Positions 1 through 10,675 of a stretch of DNA of 64,000 nucleotides are shown piece by piece. The DNA is taken from positions 13,509,601 to 13,573,600 of the forward strand of contig OY759225.1 of NCBI GenBank assembly GCA_963662175.1. The letters are read 5' to 3'. Each line of letters starts with the position of its first letter. The first letter of the stretch is position 1. Source of the stretch: Aradus depressus. Lineage: Eukaryota; Arthropoda; Insecta; Hemiptera; Aradidae. The notes under the pieces are model-generated. The model searched no databases. It saw only the letters and a list, made by a program, of their open reading frames with translations, and had not been told where the DNA came from. A program made the position numbers and the translations under genes.

Positions 1-195
1 CTCCCATTTCCAAAAGTGAAGATGTGAAGCAAGAAGCGGCTCAACAACAACAGGCGGCCGTGGCACAACAGGCGGAGCAGGCTCAGAGGCTGATGATGCA
101 GCAGCAACAACAGCAGATGGCAGCACAGGGCTTGGCAGGGATCCAACATGGCCACCATCACACACAGCAGCTCCAACAACAGATGCAGCAGCAAG
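1..195 (+). CDS. Exon n-2: Gln-rich segment (partial, continues upstream)
   Basis: The open frame runs from the window edge (codons at 3-5, 6-8 and so on) to a donor, CAAG|GTAATA, at 196. It encodes poly-Gln tracts and a short His run. The frame stays open to 272 by read-through into the intron, so the ORF end is not the exon end; the donor is chosen because the next exon completes the split Gly codon. Confidence 0.8.
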
Positions 196-3100
196 GTAAT
201 ATACTGTCCATCTATAATACACTATGTATAATGAACCCCACTCCTCATTTTAATATAATACACTATGTATAATGAACCCCACTCTACATTATACTATAAT
301 ACACAGGGTATGATAAACCCCATACTACATTATACTATAATACACTATGTATACCCCACTCTACATTATACTATAATAAGCTATGTATAATGAATCCCAC
401 TCTACATTATACTATAATACACTATGTATAATGAACCCCACTCTACATTATACTATAATACACTATGTATAATGAACCCCACTCTACATTATACTATAAT
501 ACACTATGTATAATGAACCCCACTCTACATTATACTATAATACACTATGTATAATGAACCCCACTCTACATTATATCGCACCCCCGCTTCAGAAGTGACA
601 CAAATCAAAAATCATGAATGCCTGTAAAACGAAACGGAAAAATTACTGTAATTTGAAATAACTACTTTGAAGTAATGAGGGCTCATACGTTTTTCTTTCT
701 ATTTTCTAATCTATTGGAACCCGAGAAGTGTTCTTTTTCCTGAATAAAGAGATCATTTTTCTTACCTCATTTGCGACATAAACCAAAAATTGACGAATTT
801 TGAGTTATGTCACTTCTAAAGCGGGGGTGCGATATGTACTATAATACACTATGTATAATGAACTCCATCTACATTATACTATAATACACAAGGTATAATA
901 AACACCATTCTACATTAGACTATAATACACTATGTATAATGGACCTCACTTTACATAATACAGTAAAACCCCTCTTATCGGACACCAAACTCTCTCCGAC
1001 GGACACCTCTCCTTACGGACAATTTTGCGATGTCCCGGCCTGAAGTGTAGTAAAACAATGTATTTTCACCCCCCTCACAACGGACACGGACAACCAATTT
1101 TTCGTCACCAAGAGATACATTTACCCCTCCTAAGCGGAAACTTACAAAACAAACAATTCATTACAAAAATGTAATTTTGAATGCTTTTTATTATTCGTAG
1201 AATTTGCTGTTTGTGAAAAAGGTCATTTGTTCCCAATTATTGAAAAGAAAATGGGCCCTTGCGAGAAGTGTTTACATTTTTGTCTTCTCTCCTCCTCCCT
1301 TCGGTTTTCCTAGAGTCCTCAAAATTACACCGCGAATGTTCCTCACTTTAAAACAAAAAATCGAAGTCATAAATTATAACAAACTTCATTAGTCTTCAGT
1401 GCGTTTGCTTCCGGAGTGCAAGCCGTGACTGTCCGTTGCAGGGGGTTTTACTGAAATAATAATTTTTGAGTTCTGTAAGGAGATTCTGAATGTATAATAA
1501 TGTACATTTTCCATGGCTATATTCGTATCCCAATTTATTTTTTGGTCTTTACAACCTAGCAAATAGTCGTTTGAGGAAAAACTCCCATCATCATTATCTA
1601 AGTCGATACATTGATTACATCGGCTGATACCGCTGAAAATTAATAGGCGTCGACTTTATGAGGTTTTGAATTTACATATGAAATTTCGTGTCAAATTATT
1701 TACTCATGCCCGGGCTTTAACTACGTGTTCATATCGCCTACTAGCAGAGCGCTCTTTAGTGGACATGAGCCTGACTACAGTGAGAATCCTAAATTTTGCC
1801 TACCCAGGTTTATTCATCTTTAACGTGTATCTGACATCGTTCATCAGGACCATCGCTTAACGTCCCATCCGAAGGACGTCGTGCTCAATTTTTTCTCTCT
1901 GATATATATATATAGATAGCAGACATTTCTATAGGACTTTTCATTTACCATTTGAGTTATTCCCTCTTGCTTCACTCCTACCTTCACTGTTCCGTTCCTC
2001 TTTGAAAATATTATCCAAATCGGTCAAGTAGTTTTCGAGATTACCTCAAATACACTTTATTCTTATTCTTATTTTCTTATGTACTTTTATGTTCCGCAGG
2101 TTATGGTCCATACTCAGTAACAGGAATGATGCCCGCATCCTCTTCATCGTTCAGTCAGTACTCACAGTATCCTTCTGCTCATCTGCAGAGGTCAGTTTAC
2201 TATAATCTGTTTAATAGAAATTGATGATTTATTTAAAATTTTATTTTTTTCTCAAATTTGAAGAAAAATTTGAAATATTTTATTGAGAAATCGCTCTCTT
2301 TGATGGCCTAGTTCTTTCGCATTTTTATTCAATTTCTTTCTATAATTTTAGGGAGGGGATTGTTAAAGAGCAGTACTTAATGATTAATTTAATTACCGGA
2401 CAAGCTTTCAGATTTTTATTATTTTTTTATTCTTATGTAAATTTATGTTAATTTTAATTTTTTTTTACTTATATTGTTGTAAAAAGTAATTTATATTAAT
2501 TATTTGTGACTTATATGAGTGAGATTTTTATGACAATATTAAAAACGGGGCGATTGTTGTGGAAATTGTGTTGGGTATGCGAGAAGAGTGTTTTTAATTT
2601 CATGTCTGGAACTGTATTCTTTAGAGAATATTAAATGTATGTAGCTTTTCCTTTTATATATATATTTATATTACTTTTAATAAAGATCATACATTGTTCA
2701 CCAAAATCTTATTTTTATTCATGTATGAGACGATCAGAAGCAAAACAGCCTAAACCGATTCAAAAACAGACTTAAGCCGTTTTGCTTTCAACAGACAGGC
2801 AAGGAAAAATAAAAATAAAATTGTATTTATTGAAAAATTGTACTTTTGAATTAAGTCTGAATACATTTCTGCGATTTGTGTCGATATAAAGGAAAGCTAA
2901 TAAAATAAATAAAAACAAAGAACTAGCCTAACTTTTATATTGTCTAATTTCACAAAAATATATATATAAAGTGTACCGGTTTCGGGTTAGTTTAGATTAA
3001 AAATAAAGAAAAAAGTATGTTTTTTAATATATTGTCTATTTCACAAAATATATATAATATATGGGAGTATTTTAGGTATCCCTCTGGCTGAAGATGGTAG

Positions 3101-6100
3101 CAAAACCAAAAGTACTCCCATATATATAATAGGTTAGGTTTTATGACTCATGCCCGGGCTTTAACTATGAGGTCATATCGCCTACTACCAGAGTGCTCTT
3201 TCGTAATGAGCCCGACTCTACTGTGGGAGTCCTAAATTTTGCCTACCCTAAATTTTTCTTCACCTAGGGCAGGGGTCTTTAATGAGTACCTGACATCGTA
3301 CAGGTTCGGGATCATTGCTTAACGTCGCGAAGGACGGCGTGCTTAAGTTTATTTTACCTCCCAGATAAAATAAACTAAGGGGTCGGGTTTCGAACCCACG
3401 TTCTTGTGCTCAGAAGCCAAGCACTGAGCTACCGGCGCCCTCTATATATAATATATAATGTGAAATAGACAATATTTTAAAAATCATGCATTTTTCTTTA
3501 TTTTTTATCAATTGTTTCACAATATCTCAGCAGAAAATGTTAAGTATCACTTATATTTAAGAGTTTCAAAATATTATTTTACACTTTATATGATGTGTAT
3601 CTTTCGGCAAATTACACCTGGGAACCCTACTGACCTCTGCGGCCATATTTAGTCTAGACAATTTTTTAAAAATATTTACTTTTTTTTTTCCATTTTTTAT
3701 CAAGTGTTTCATAATATCTCTGCAAAAAATGTTTAAAATTAGTCTAGATAGTATCTTTTTGCGGACGATGACATAAGCCGAAACTGGTTCACTTTATGTA
3801 CACATTTTTGTGGAATTAGTATAAAAGATAAACAAGTTCTTTGTTTTTATTTATTACATTTGCATTTTCTCAAAATCATTTTTATGTATTGGCGTATCCT
3901 AAAATTTTATTTTTGGCAGGGATGTTTTGCTTCTGAGCATTTCATATTGTATCCCTCATGAGACAAAGACTTTACAAACATTACTTAAATTAAGGAATTT
4001 CTATTCCATGTTTTTAACTACCTAAATGTTTTAATCTGTTAAAAATCGTTGAAAAACAAGTTTCATTAAACGTATTATTTTCATTTTTTAAATGTACATT
4101 CTTTTACTTCCCCGATAGTATGGGGGAAGTTATGTAATCGGCCAGAAATTTGATGTTGAGTACAGAAATTCATATTTTCTGACCCTCTAGTTAGTAAAAA
4201 ATAAAAAAAAAAAACGGTTCCCTCCTTGTCTGTATGTACGATAACTCCTGACAGAATGAATTTTTTAGACACGAAATTTAGTATGAGGATTTGGGAGTTC
4301 CTGTGTAAGTCAACTATTTATTAAGACGGTCGGTTATGTTTGAGGGAGAGTGACAACTTGATTGATTCGTGCAATGATTCACCGATGACTTTTTAAACTA
4401 TTGTTGGTGATTTTACAAACAAAATGGAAGAATATATACTATAAACACTGAAAAAAAAGTCCGCGAATCGCCGACAATATATTTCTGCAGAACGAACTAA
4501 TCAATTAATTTTTCACCCCCCCCCCGTTTAAGATCAGTCGACCGTTTGCGATAATATTCAATAGCTGACTTACATTGGGGCTCCTAAATCCTCAAACTAA
4601 ATTTTGTGTCGATGAATTCATTTTATCGGCAGTTATTAGAGTTTTTGTTTTAAGCCTCCCTCCTAATCCCCCCCTTCTTTTTGGTCGATTTGGCTGTCAA
4701 TTATTAGTGGTGGTCTATAGTGGGTTCTGGAGTCACACATAGAATTTCTTGAGGATACGTTCATTCTATTGGCAGTTATTACAGTTTTTGTTTTAAGCCT
4801 CCCTCCTAAGGGAAGGAGGGGATTCCCTTTGGTCAATTTGGCTGACAATCATTAAGTGTGGTCTATAGAGGGTTCTGTAGTCACACATTTCGTGATGATA
4901 CATTCATTCTTTCGGCAGTTATCGTGTTCGCAATCAGAGAGACTATTTTTTTTTCTATATTTGTAATCTTTGAGTTCAGAAAACATGAAATTTCGTTGAA
5001 AACTGCATCGAATTTTTGACAGATTACATAACCTCCCCTATACTTTCTGTGGAAGTAAAAATGTTTTTTTTATTAACGATTATTGGTTGATTATACAATA
5101 TAATACAAATACCGCAGGCCCTGATCCTGAACTATTGTTTAAAAAAAAAAAAGTTACTATGACCAATGAAGGACTTACCTTTTTCTTTAGGTAAATTTGG
5201 TCGCTAGGGATGAATATAGAAATTTTCATTTTTATACATATAAATTTTATTAGAATTTCTATTCTAAATTTCGTTTAAATTAACTTTTTCATCATGTTGG
5301 TAGAGAGGCGGCCAGCGGAGTGAAAAAGAGGAAGAAAGGTTCACCCAACTGTTATGTACAATACTTCCCGTAGTGCGCCATCTTGTCTAAACAAACAAGA
5401 CATTTCAGTGAAAAAATCAATTTTATTTATGTTTTTATTATTGTCGATTTTGTTCATTTGAATGGAAAAAGACTGTTCTATATTTAATTCTGAATAAAAC
5501 TGTCAATTTGTTATGTAATCACGAAGATGGCATAAATAAAAACATTTTTTCTCTGATTTCTGGTTTCTTCTCACCGGAAACCCAATATAACTGATTTGTT
5601 GACAAGCAATGAGTACAAAAGTATAAAATTTTGCTTAGAGATGATAACGTTCGCTAATTACTCAAAAATAGCTATTGACGAAATTTGTAGAGTATTTCAA
5701 CGATGACTCAACTAAGAATATATTTGCCTTCTGAGCTCAAGGTCGTGGGTTCGAAACCCAGCCGAGGTCCTTAGTTTATTTTATCTGGGAGGTAAAATTA
5801 CCTTGAGCACGGATGTGCGATGTCAGGTACTCGTTAAAAACCTACCCTAGGTGAATAAAAATTTAGGACTCCCTTAGTCGAGACGGGCTCATGTCCACCA
5901 GAGTGACGAAAGAGCGCTCTGGTAGTAGGCGATATGAACTAGTAGTTAAAGACCCGGCATGAGTCATAATAACTAACTAAGAATATAGACTGACGCACAA
6001 TTTTGAACAAGAAAGGGGGTTATGGGAGCCGGAAACATCCAATTTCTACTAGATCTTTAACATTGATAGAATGTATCATGAAATTTCAGATATATATATC

Positions 6101-9033
6101 TGAAAATTGTGAATGGTGGCCCGGAAACATAAAATGGCGTTTATGGTGTTTAAAAATAGGACATTCAAGACACAAAATTACTCTCGGGCAACACCTTGCT
6201 AGCAATGTGACAAACAATTCAACTCATTGTTGAATAGGCTGAAAATCATTTGTCTTTAGAAATTTTTGTATAAACAAATAAAATTATTTGTCTTATTGGA
6301 GGTCGGAAAATTTTGAAATTCCATTGAAATCTCCACATCTTATTTTTGACCGATTACATAATTTTCCCTCTACTTTGTATAGTTAGGGAAGAGAAAGTTT
6401 ATATAAACTTAGGTTCGGAAATGCTTCTTGGAAATATTGTTGAGAGAAAAGCATACAAATTTTTTGAAACATTTTGGCGGCTAAGTCTCAAAATAATTCA
6501 AATACACAATAAGCATTTTTAGGGAGGGATGAAGTAGAATAAAGATGTGCTGACTTACAATCATTAACATTTATTTGAAAAAAGTTCTTTTGAAGTAAGA
6601 TATCGGTTATTTTTTAAGATAGTTTTTAACTGCTTAAAGTTGGTTATTGTGACTCATACCTGGGCTTTAACTACGAGGTACCTAGGAGCGCTTTTTCGTC
6701 GCTCTAGTAGACATGAGCCCCATCCTACTGTGGGAGTCTTAAAGTTTTGAGGTCGGAAAACATGAAGTTGAAAACTCCGCATCGAATTTCTTTCCGATTA
6801 TATATCGTCCCCTATACTTCGTATTTGGGGAAGAAAAAAAAAAAAAAAAATGGCCTAGAGTGGCTTGTGCACCCTGTACCCAGGTTCATGTCATCTTATG
6901 AACGTAAATATTTTGTGAGTCCAAAGATCTAAACTCAAGTTGCTGACAGAAGAACCACAGCTACAGAAATTACATATCTACTGCATCTTTCACTCAAGTC
7001 TTACACTCTCATAATTTCTTCAGCCTTGGCCGTACATAGATTTTGGTGAACAATATATGTGTTGTGATTGTGTGTTTGTATTACGTTGTAACATAAGAAA
7101 TGTCCATTTTTATTATTGATATAGTATGGAATGGAGTACCGTACATAAATTCCATGTTCCAAAATCAATTTTGAAAATAATTTTTAATATGGAAAATTTC
7201 AGCGAAATTGGCCTAAGAGCTCTTAAATGGTACTATATAGTTCTAGGCAAAAAATATGTGTATATTTTCTAAACAGCTGATCCGATTGGTACCAAAATTA
7301 ATAATTGAGTCCTGAGGGCGCCGGTAGCTTAGTGGTAAGCGTGCTTTGCCTTTTGAGCTCAAGAACATGGGTTCGAAACCCGACCGAGTCCCTTAGTTTA
7401 TTTTATCTGGGAGGTAAAATAAACTTAAGCACGCCGTACTTCGGATGGGACGTTAAGCGATGGTCCCGAGCCTGTACGATGTCAGGTACTCGTTAAAGAC
7501 CCCCCTACCCTAGGTGAATAAAAATTTAGGGTATGCAAAATTTAGGACTCCCACAATAGAGTCGGGGTCATGTCGAAGAGTGATGCAAGAGCGCTCTGGT
7601 AGTAGGCGATATGACCTCATAGTTAAAGCCCGGGCATGAGTCATAAAACCTAACCTAATTGAATACTGACAGAAACAATTATTTTACTCAAAGAATTATT
7701 CAAATTGTATATATTTTCACAACCAACTGATTCGATAATGATCAAAATCAATAGGTTGGAGTTTTCATCAAGACGAACATTTAAAAAAAATAATAATCTT
7801 TGCATTTTGCAGAAGTTATGTTAGCGAAAGAAAATTATACATTCACACACAAAGACGGCATTAGGAAAACAATTATTCGTTACTTTTTGAAGTGATTTTA
7901 TCACCATACTCGAAACTCGGCGAAGCCCCTAGGTTTTTTATCTGGGAGGTGAAAAAAAAAGTGAACTCCGTCCTTCAGATGGGACGTTAAGCGTTGATCC
8001 CGAACCTATACGTTGTCAGGAACTCGTTAAACGCCCCCAACCCTAGGTGAATAAAAATTTAAGGTAGGTAAAATTTAGGACTCCCACAGTAGAGTCAGGC
8101 TCATGTCTATCAGAGTAACAAAATAGCGTTCTGGTAGTAGGCGATATAACCTCGAAGTTAAAGCCCGACATGATAACGAAAAAGTATAGAACAAGGATTG
8201 ATTACAATATCTATGAAAATATTTCTACAATTCTGAGATTAGCTGAGGCTGAGGAGTGAAATCTTCTGTTAGAGCGCACGTTACTAATTTAGTTTGTTAT
8301 TATGACTCATGCCCGGGCTTTAACTATGAGGTCATATCGCCTACTACTAGTGTGCTTTTTCGTCACTCTGGTGGACATGAGTCCTCTATTATGGGAGTCC
8401 TAAATTTGTATTTATCTAGGGTAGGGGTCTTTAACGAGTAACTGACATTGTACCGGGTTTCGAACCCACGACCTTGAGCTCAGAAGGCAAGCACGCATAC
8501 CACTGAGCTACCGGCGTTACTAATTTATATTTACTCTCTAACGTCAGATAGTGGGTATTGGAATATTAAATGTTTGAAATCTCGGTGGTCTTGCATGGTC
8601 TTATCATCTATAGGTTTGGTAGCGATGGCGTCTTCATCGATAAGAAGGGGGGGGGGGGGGGGCAGAAATTCAACGAGTTTTTATTAACCACACGCCTGAT
8701 CTCTTCCCCATCCTTAAGTAGCTACTCGAGAGTTATTATATAAATCTTCGAGATAATATAATGTGAGCAGACACGGACATTTCATATGTTACAATCCGGT
8801 ATAATATGTGTATAATTATATTGTTGTCGATGTGCAGCCAATTCCCTGGAGGCGGCCACAGTGGTGCCGGAGGTGGTGGTGGGGCCCTGGGGGCTCACAG
8901 CAAGGCGCAGGCGCTTGGCGGCGGGGGGGCTCCGCCTTCGGGGGCCGCTCTCTACAGGGGTGTCTACCCCCCAGAAGGGACATCGCCCTTCCCCGCCCCC
9001 TACACCAAGGGGGCTCAGTACAAGTATCAATGA
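1..9033 (+). CDS. 3' part of a Gln/Gly-rich gene (three terminal coding exons)
   Basis: Three exons join with matching phases: 1-195 (frame open at the window edge, ends phase 1), 2100-2190 (ends phase 2) and 8838-9033 (TGA at 9031-9033). All junctions are GT-AG. The visible C terminus has about 150 residues: a Ser/Lys/Glu start (PISKSEDVKQEAAQ), a glutamine-rich low-complexity stretch with a His cluster, a Tyr/Ser/Pro segment (YGPYSVTGMM) and a Gly/Ala/Pro-rich tail ending KGAQYKYQ. No catalytic domain is visible. Such tails are common in transcription or chromatin factors; a SWI/SNF HMG-box subunit of the dalao/SMARCE1 type is one possibility, but this is a guess. The N-terminal part lies upstream of the window. 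Introns of 1.9 and 6.6 kb are full of transposons. Confidence is high for the gene model and low for identity. Confidence 0.8.
205..575. repeat. 41-bp intronic minisatellite, first block
   Basis: About nine head-to-tail copies of a 41-bp unit (core TACACTATGTATAATGAACC, then CCACTCTACATTATACT) start within about 10 bp of the exon donor at 196. Several central units are almost identical, suggesting recent expansion. The block is interrupted by the MITE at 576-832 and resumes after it. Confidence 0.9.
576..832. mobile_element. TA-flanked MITE with about 28-bp terminal inverted repeats
   Basis: It begins TCGCACCCCCGCTTCAGAAG and ends with the inverse complement (one C/T difference). TA is present on both sides (574-575 and 833-834), and it is inserted inside the 41-bp minisatellite. 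The 257-bp size, TIRs, TA duplication and lack of coding capacity fit a non-autonomous Tc1/mariner-type element. Confidence 0.85.
833..958. repeat. 41-bp minisatellite, second block
   Basis: About three more diverged units of the array at 205-575 continue on the other side of the MITE. They carry more substitutions than the first block. Confidence 0.8.
961..1453. mobile_element. pogo/Tigger-like deletion derivative (family A)
   Basis: The left end is CAGTAAAACCCCTCTTATCG after TA (959-960); the right end is GGGGGTTTTACTG. Between them, near 1336-1389 on the + strand, a short frame reads FLTLKQKIEVINYNK, which resembles the start of the CENP-B/psq-type helix-turn-helix of pogo-family transposases. 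The rest of the transposase is missing. The right-hand TA is not preserved. Confidence 0.7.
1700..1895 (-). mobile_element. SINE copy, lacking the tRNA-like head
   Basis: It matches the 3' two-thirds of the main SINE in reverse orientation, from the ATGCCCGGGCTTTAACTACG end to the CCATCCGAAGGACG core. The tRNA-derived 5' head is absent and the rest is diverged. It lies in intron 1 of the Gln/Gly-rich gene. Confidence 0.8.
2100..2190 (+). CDS. Exon n-1: Tyr/Ser/Pro segment
   Basis: The acceptor TTCCGCAG|G precedes 2100 and the donor AG|GTCAGT follows 2190. The 91-nt exon enters at phase 1, completes a Gly codon and leaves phase 2. It encodes YGPYSVTGMMPASSSSFSQY and then SQYPSAHLQ. It is too short to stand out as an ORF and is supported by phase agreement on both sides. 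Confidence 0.8.
2930..2990 (-). repeat. Fragment of the GAAACCGG/TGTGAAATTAG repeat family
   Basis: The reverse strand reads CCGAAACCGGTACACTTTAT and then an AT run and TGTGAAATTAGACAA. The same order of motifs occurs at about 3763-3840 and, with different core bases, near 37020-37085. It is probably the end of one repeat family. Confidence 0.5.
3023..3480. mobile_element. Short foldback element split by a SINE
   Basis: Left arm about 3023-3073 and right arm about 3107-3130 plus 3443-3480 are inverse complements (TATTGTCTATTTCACA on one side, TGTGAAATAGACAAT on the other). The tip between the arms holds CTGAAGATGGTAGCAAAACC. The SINE at 3131-3442 sits in the right arm; removing it leaves a continuous hairpin of about 145 bp. 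Confidence 0.7.
3131..3442 (-). mobile_element. SINE, full length, flanked by TATATATAAT duplication
   Basis: It runs in reverse from the AGGTTAGGTTTTATGACTCA tail through the central core to the tRNA-like head GGCGCCGGTAGCTCAG at 3442. The flanks both read TATATATAAT, which is only weak evidence for a duplication because the target is AT-rich. Confidence 0.88.
3500..3860 (+). repeat. Degraded repeat with GCCGAAAC motif
   Basis: At 3763-3800 it reads GCGGACGATGACATAAGCCG followed by AAACTGG and a CACTTTATGTA run, the same layout as the reverse strand at 2930-2990. Upstream phrases (TCACAATATCTCAGCAGAAA) recur near 3700, 16610 and 36400. No coding potential was recognised. Confidence 0.45.
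4105..4395 (+). repeat. GGGGAAGT-bounded dispersed repeat, partial
   Basis: It starts ACTTCCCCGATAGTATGGGG and carries the family phrases GTTATGTAATCGG, ACGATAACTCCTGACAGAAT and ATTTAGTATGAGGATTT. The reference copy is at 43204-43610. Confidence 0.7.
4487..5060 (-). repeat. GGGGAAGT-bounded dispersed repeat with internal duplication
   Basis: It is in the opposite orientation to the copy at 4105, so the two face each other. The middle unit (GGCAGTTATTAGAGTTTTTG, then AAGCCTCCCTCCTAA) is present twice, about 130 bp apart. It ends with AACCTCCCCTATACTTTCTG near 5050. Confidence 0.7.
5723..5974 (+). mobile_element. SINE, 5'-truncated, 13-bp target duplication
   Basis: The copy begins inside the tRNA-like head (TTGCCTTCTGAGCTCAAGG) and runs to GAGTCATAATAACT. 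Flanks AACTAAGAATATA at 5710-5722 and 5975-5987 are identical. 5' truncation with a clean duplication is what target-primed reverse transcription produces. Confidence 0.88.
6280..6420 (-). repeat. GGGGAAGT-bounded dispersed repeat, fragment
   Basis: Contains GAGGTCGGAAAATTTTGAAA-like and GACCGATTACATAATTTTCC phrases of the family end. Short and diverged. Confidence 0.55.
6642..6738 (-). mobile_element. SINE fragment
   Basis: Reverse-oriented 3' end only (GTGACTCATACCTGGGCTTT to CTACTGTGGGAGTCTTAAA). It joins a further fragment of the GGGGAAGT family at 6745-6835. Confidence 0.75.
6745..6835 (-). repeat. GGGGAAGT-bounded dispersed repeat, fragment
   Basis: Carries GGTCGGAAAACATGAAGTTG and CTATACTTCGTATTTGGGGA, the terminal part of the family, directly after the SINE fragment. 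Confidence 0.6.
7314..7658 (+). mobile_element. SINE, full length, + orientation
   Basis: Starts GAGGGCGCCGGTAGCTTAGT with a box A-like TAGCTTAGTGG and box B GGTTCGAAACC in the head. Continues through the TTTATTTTATCTGGGAGGTA palindrome, the GGATGGGACGTTAAGCGATG core and the tail AAAACCTAACCTAA. This copy shows the family organisation well: tRNA-like head of about 75 bp, central domain, pentamer tail. Pol III box A/B organisation is established for tRNA-derived SINEs; activity here is inferred. Confidence 0.92.
7908..8174 (+). mobile_element. SINE, head largely missing, diverged
   Basis: Matches from the end of the tRNA-like head (CGAAACTCGGCGAAGCCCCT) to AAAGCCCGACATGATA. Many substitutions, and a run of A replaces part of the TTTATTTTATC palindrome, indicating an old copy. 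Confidence 0.8.
8292..8515 (-). mobile_element. SINE with internal deletion, 12-bp target duplication
   Basis: Identical flanks GTTACTAATTTA at 8280-8291 and 8516-8527. The copy has both termini but lacks about 100 bp of the central domain: it passes from ACTGACATTGTACCGGGTTT directly into the tRNA-like head. Box B (GGTTTCGAACC on this strand) and box A are retained. Confidence 0.9.
8647..8662. repeat. Poly(G) tract, 16 bases
   Basis: An uninterrupted run of G on the + strand in intron 2 of the Gln/Gly-rich gene. Such tracts are prone to length error in assembly. Confidence 0.9.
8838..9033 (+). CDS. Terminal exon: Gly/Ala/Pro-rich C terminus
   Basis: The acceptor TGTGCAG precedes 8838. The exon begins with the last base of a split Ser codon and continues QFPGGGHSGAGGGGG and so on to KGAQYKYQ, TGA at 9031. 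It is strikingly GC-rich against the AT-rich surroundings, which produces long spurious ORFs in the other frames of both strands. Confidence 0.82.
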
Positions 9034-9170
9034 ACCAAACAACAACCATTCAAGCTTTCTTCATTTTGTCCTATATGAGAACGCATTTTTCTTTTTCTCT
9101 TTTTTTTTTTTCGAGATAAAAAAATTAAATATTTTTTTTTTATATATTATATGTATAAATTGTGGTTTTA

Positions 9171-9176
9171 ATTAAA
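9171..9176 (+). terminator. Candidate poly(A) signal (ATTAAA)
   Basis: The common variant ATTAAA lies about 140 bp after the stop codon of the Gln/Gly-rich gene, within an AT/T-rich 3' region. No canonical AATAAA is nearer. This is weak evidence by itself. Confidence 0.3.
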
Positions 9177-9401
9177 GTATAATAGTCTGTCTCCGATTTA
9201 GTTGTATTATTTGTTTCCTATGGAGCTTGAAGGAATAACAGCAGAAAGCTCAGTCCATCCTATTTTCCTTTAAATTAACATTTGAAATCTTCAAATATTG
9301 AGCTTCATCCTCATCAAGTTTCAGTTTTCTCAGCTCTGGAGAGAAGAGCCGTGAGCACACAGTCTTTCGGGGAGGACTTTAAATGGGCGTCACGTTCCAA
9401 T

Positions 9402-9463
9402 GTTGCGTCGGGCTTATGTCCACCAGAGCGACGGCAGAGCATTCTGGTAGTGGGTGATGTGAC
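9402..9463 (+). mobile_element. SINE fragment (about 60 bp)
   Basis: GTCGGGCTTATGTCCACCAG to TTCTGGTAGTGGGTGATGTG matches the segment before the SINE tail. It is too short to show ends. Confidence 0.7.
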
Positions 9464-10144
9464 ACGAAAACTTTTGGAATGGAATATTTGATTATCTGAT
9501 CAGAGGCGGAGTGAAGGGAAAAATGCCAATGCGACAAACCTTAGCACACTATCGATAGATTAATAAAAATATCAATAAGGGTCGATAGTATTCTGTCGAT
9601 AATATCAATTGCACTGTCCGCAGGGCTCTTCCTGACAGGGACCCAAGCAGCCATTGTTCATTTTTTCCCTGTATTTCTGATATTTTAATTATATATTACA
9701 GAACAAAAATAGCTAGAATTTAATAATAAATGGCCGGAAAATCGATTTTTTCCTCCATCTAATTGTTTCAATTTCAATGTTCATATAACAAAACAAAATT
9801 TCAAATATATTTTCCTCAAATCAGTTGTTTATAAATCCATTTTAGTACATCAAACGCTTTAATTACATTCGCCCAGGGAAACATTAAAAAGAAATTAAGA
9901 TAAATTAATGGCTGGGATCCGATTGAAAAAAAAATAAACGATCGATTATATATGCTGACGAGGCAGAATGAAATATATATATTGAAAAATATTTTCATTT
10001 CATATTACAATATATCAGATCCTCCCATAAGTGTATTCTGGGATAAAAAGTAATAAAACTGTTAATTTTTAATCATTGATATATTTTCCACCATTTTCTA
10101 CAATATTTTTCTGTTTTCTAAATTTTCAATTTCATTAATATGAA

Positions 10145-10668
10145 AAAAAAAAAAACTATCTGTGTAAACGATAACTAACGATAGAATGAATGTATCGATA
10201 CGAAATTTTATATGTGTGACTAGAACTCCATTAGCACAATACCTAATGATTTTCAGTCAAATCGGCCAAAGGGAAGGGGTGATTAGAGGAGAGGCTTAAA
10301 AATTTTAATAATTGCCATTGTAATGAGTATCTACACAAAATTTCATATGTTTATTCAAAACACCATAAGGACGTCACTTATTAATTTTCTTCGACATTGG
10401 CAGAAGGGGAGGGAATCTTCTCCCCTTATATTATATCAAAGGGGGGGACTCAACTAATAAACCCCCAATTACTGCCGATGTAATGAATGTATCGATATGA
10501 AATTGCATATTTGAAGTCAGAAACCAATGTGGACATAATCTGTCAAATTTCAGCTATATCGGCAGAAGGGGGAGGAGGGGGTTCAGGGGAGGGTGCTTAA
10601 CTCAAAACCCGAATAACTTTATATGGGGTAGCGAAAAATTAATTGATTAATTCGTTCTGGCGAAGTAC
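10145..10668 (+). repeat. GGGGAAGT-bounded repeat abutting the cathepsin B stop codon
   Basis: Carries ACGATAACTAACGATAGAAT, two copies of the GTAATGAATGTATCGATA unit and the end TAATTCGTTCTGGCGAAGTAC. It ends about 8 bp from the TGA of the - strand protease gene (10676-10678), so the protease transcript must run into it. Confidence 0.75.
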
Positions 10669-10675
10669 ATTTCGT

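Larger units (their letters stand above)
9034..10140. other. Intergenic, mostly unexplained AT-rich sequence
   Basis: After the terminal exon there is a T-rich stretch, a small SINE fragment at 9402-9463 and a segment with repeated TATCGATA-type words (9548-9605), possibly a decayed hAT end. No credible ORF or RNA gene was seen. Confidence 0.5.

Noticed and set aside
7314..7390. tRNA gene (box A and GGTTCGAAACC box B)
   Set aside because: The 5' and 3' ends cannot form an acceptor stem, and the same sequence heads some thirty SINE copies; it is a SINE head.
8782..9175. Four long overlapping frames on both strands around 8782-9175
   Set aside because: They are shadows of the GC-rich terminal exon 8838-9033; only one frame agrees with the splice phase from exon 2100-2190.
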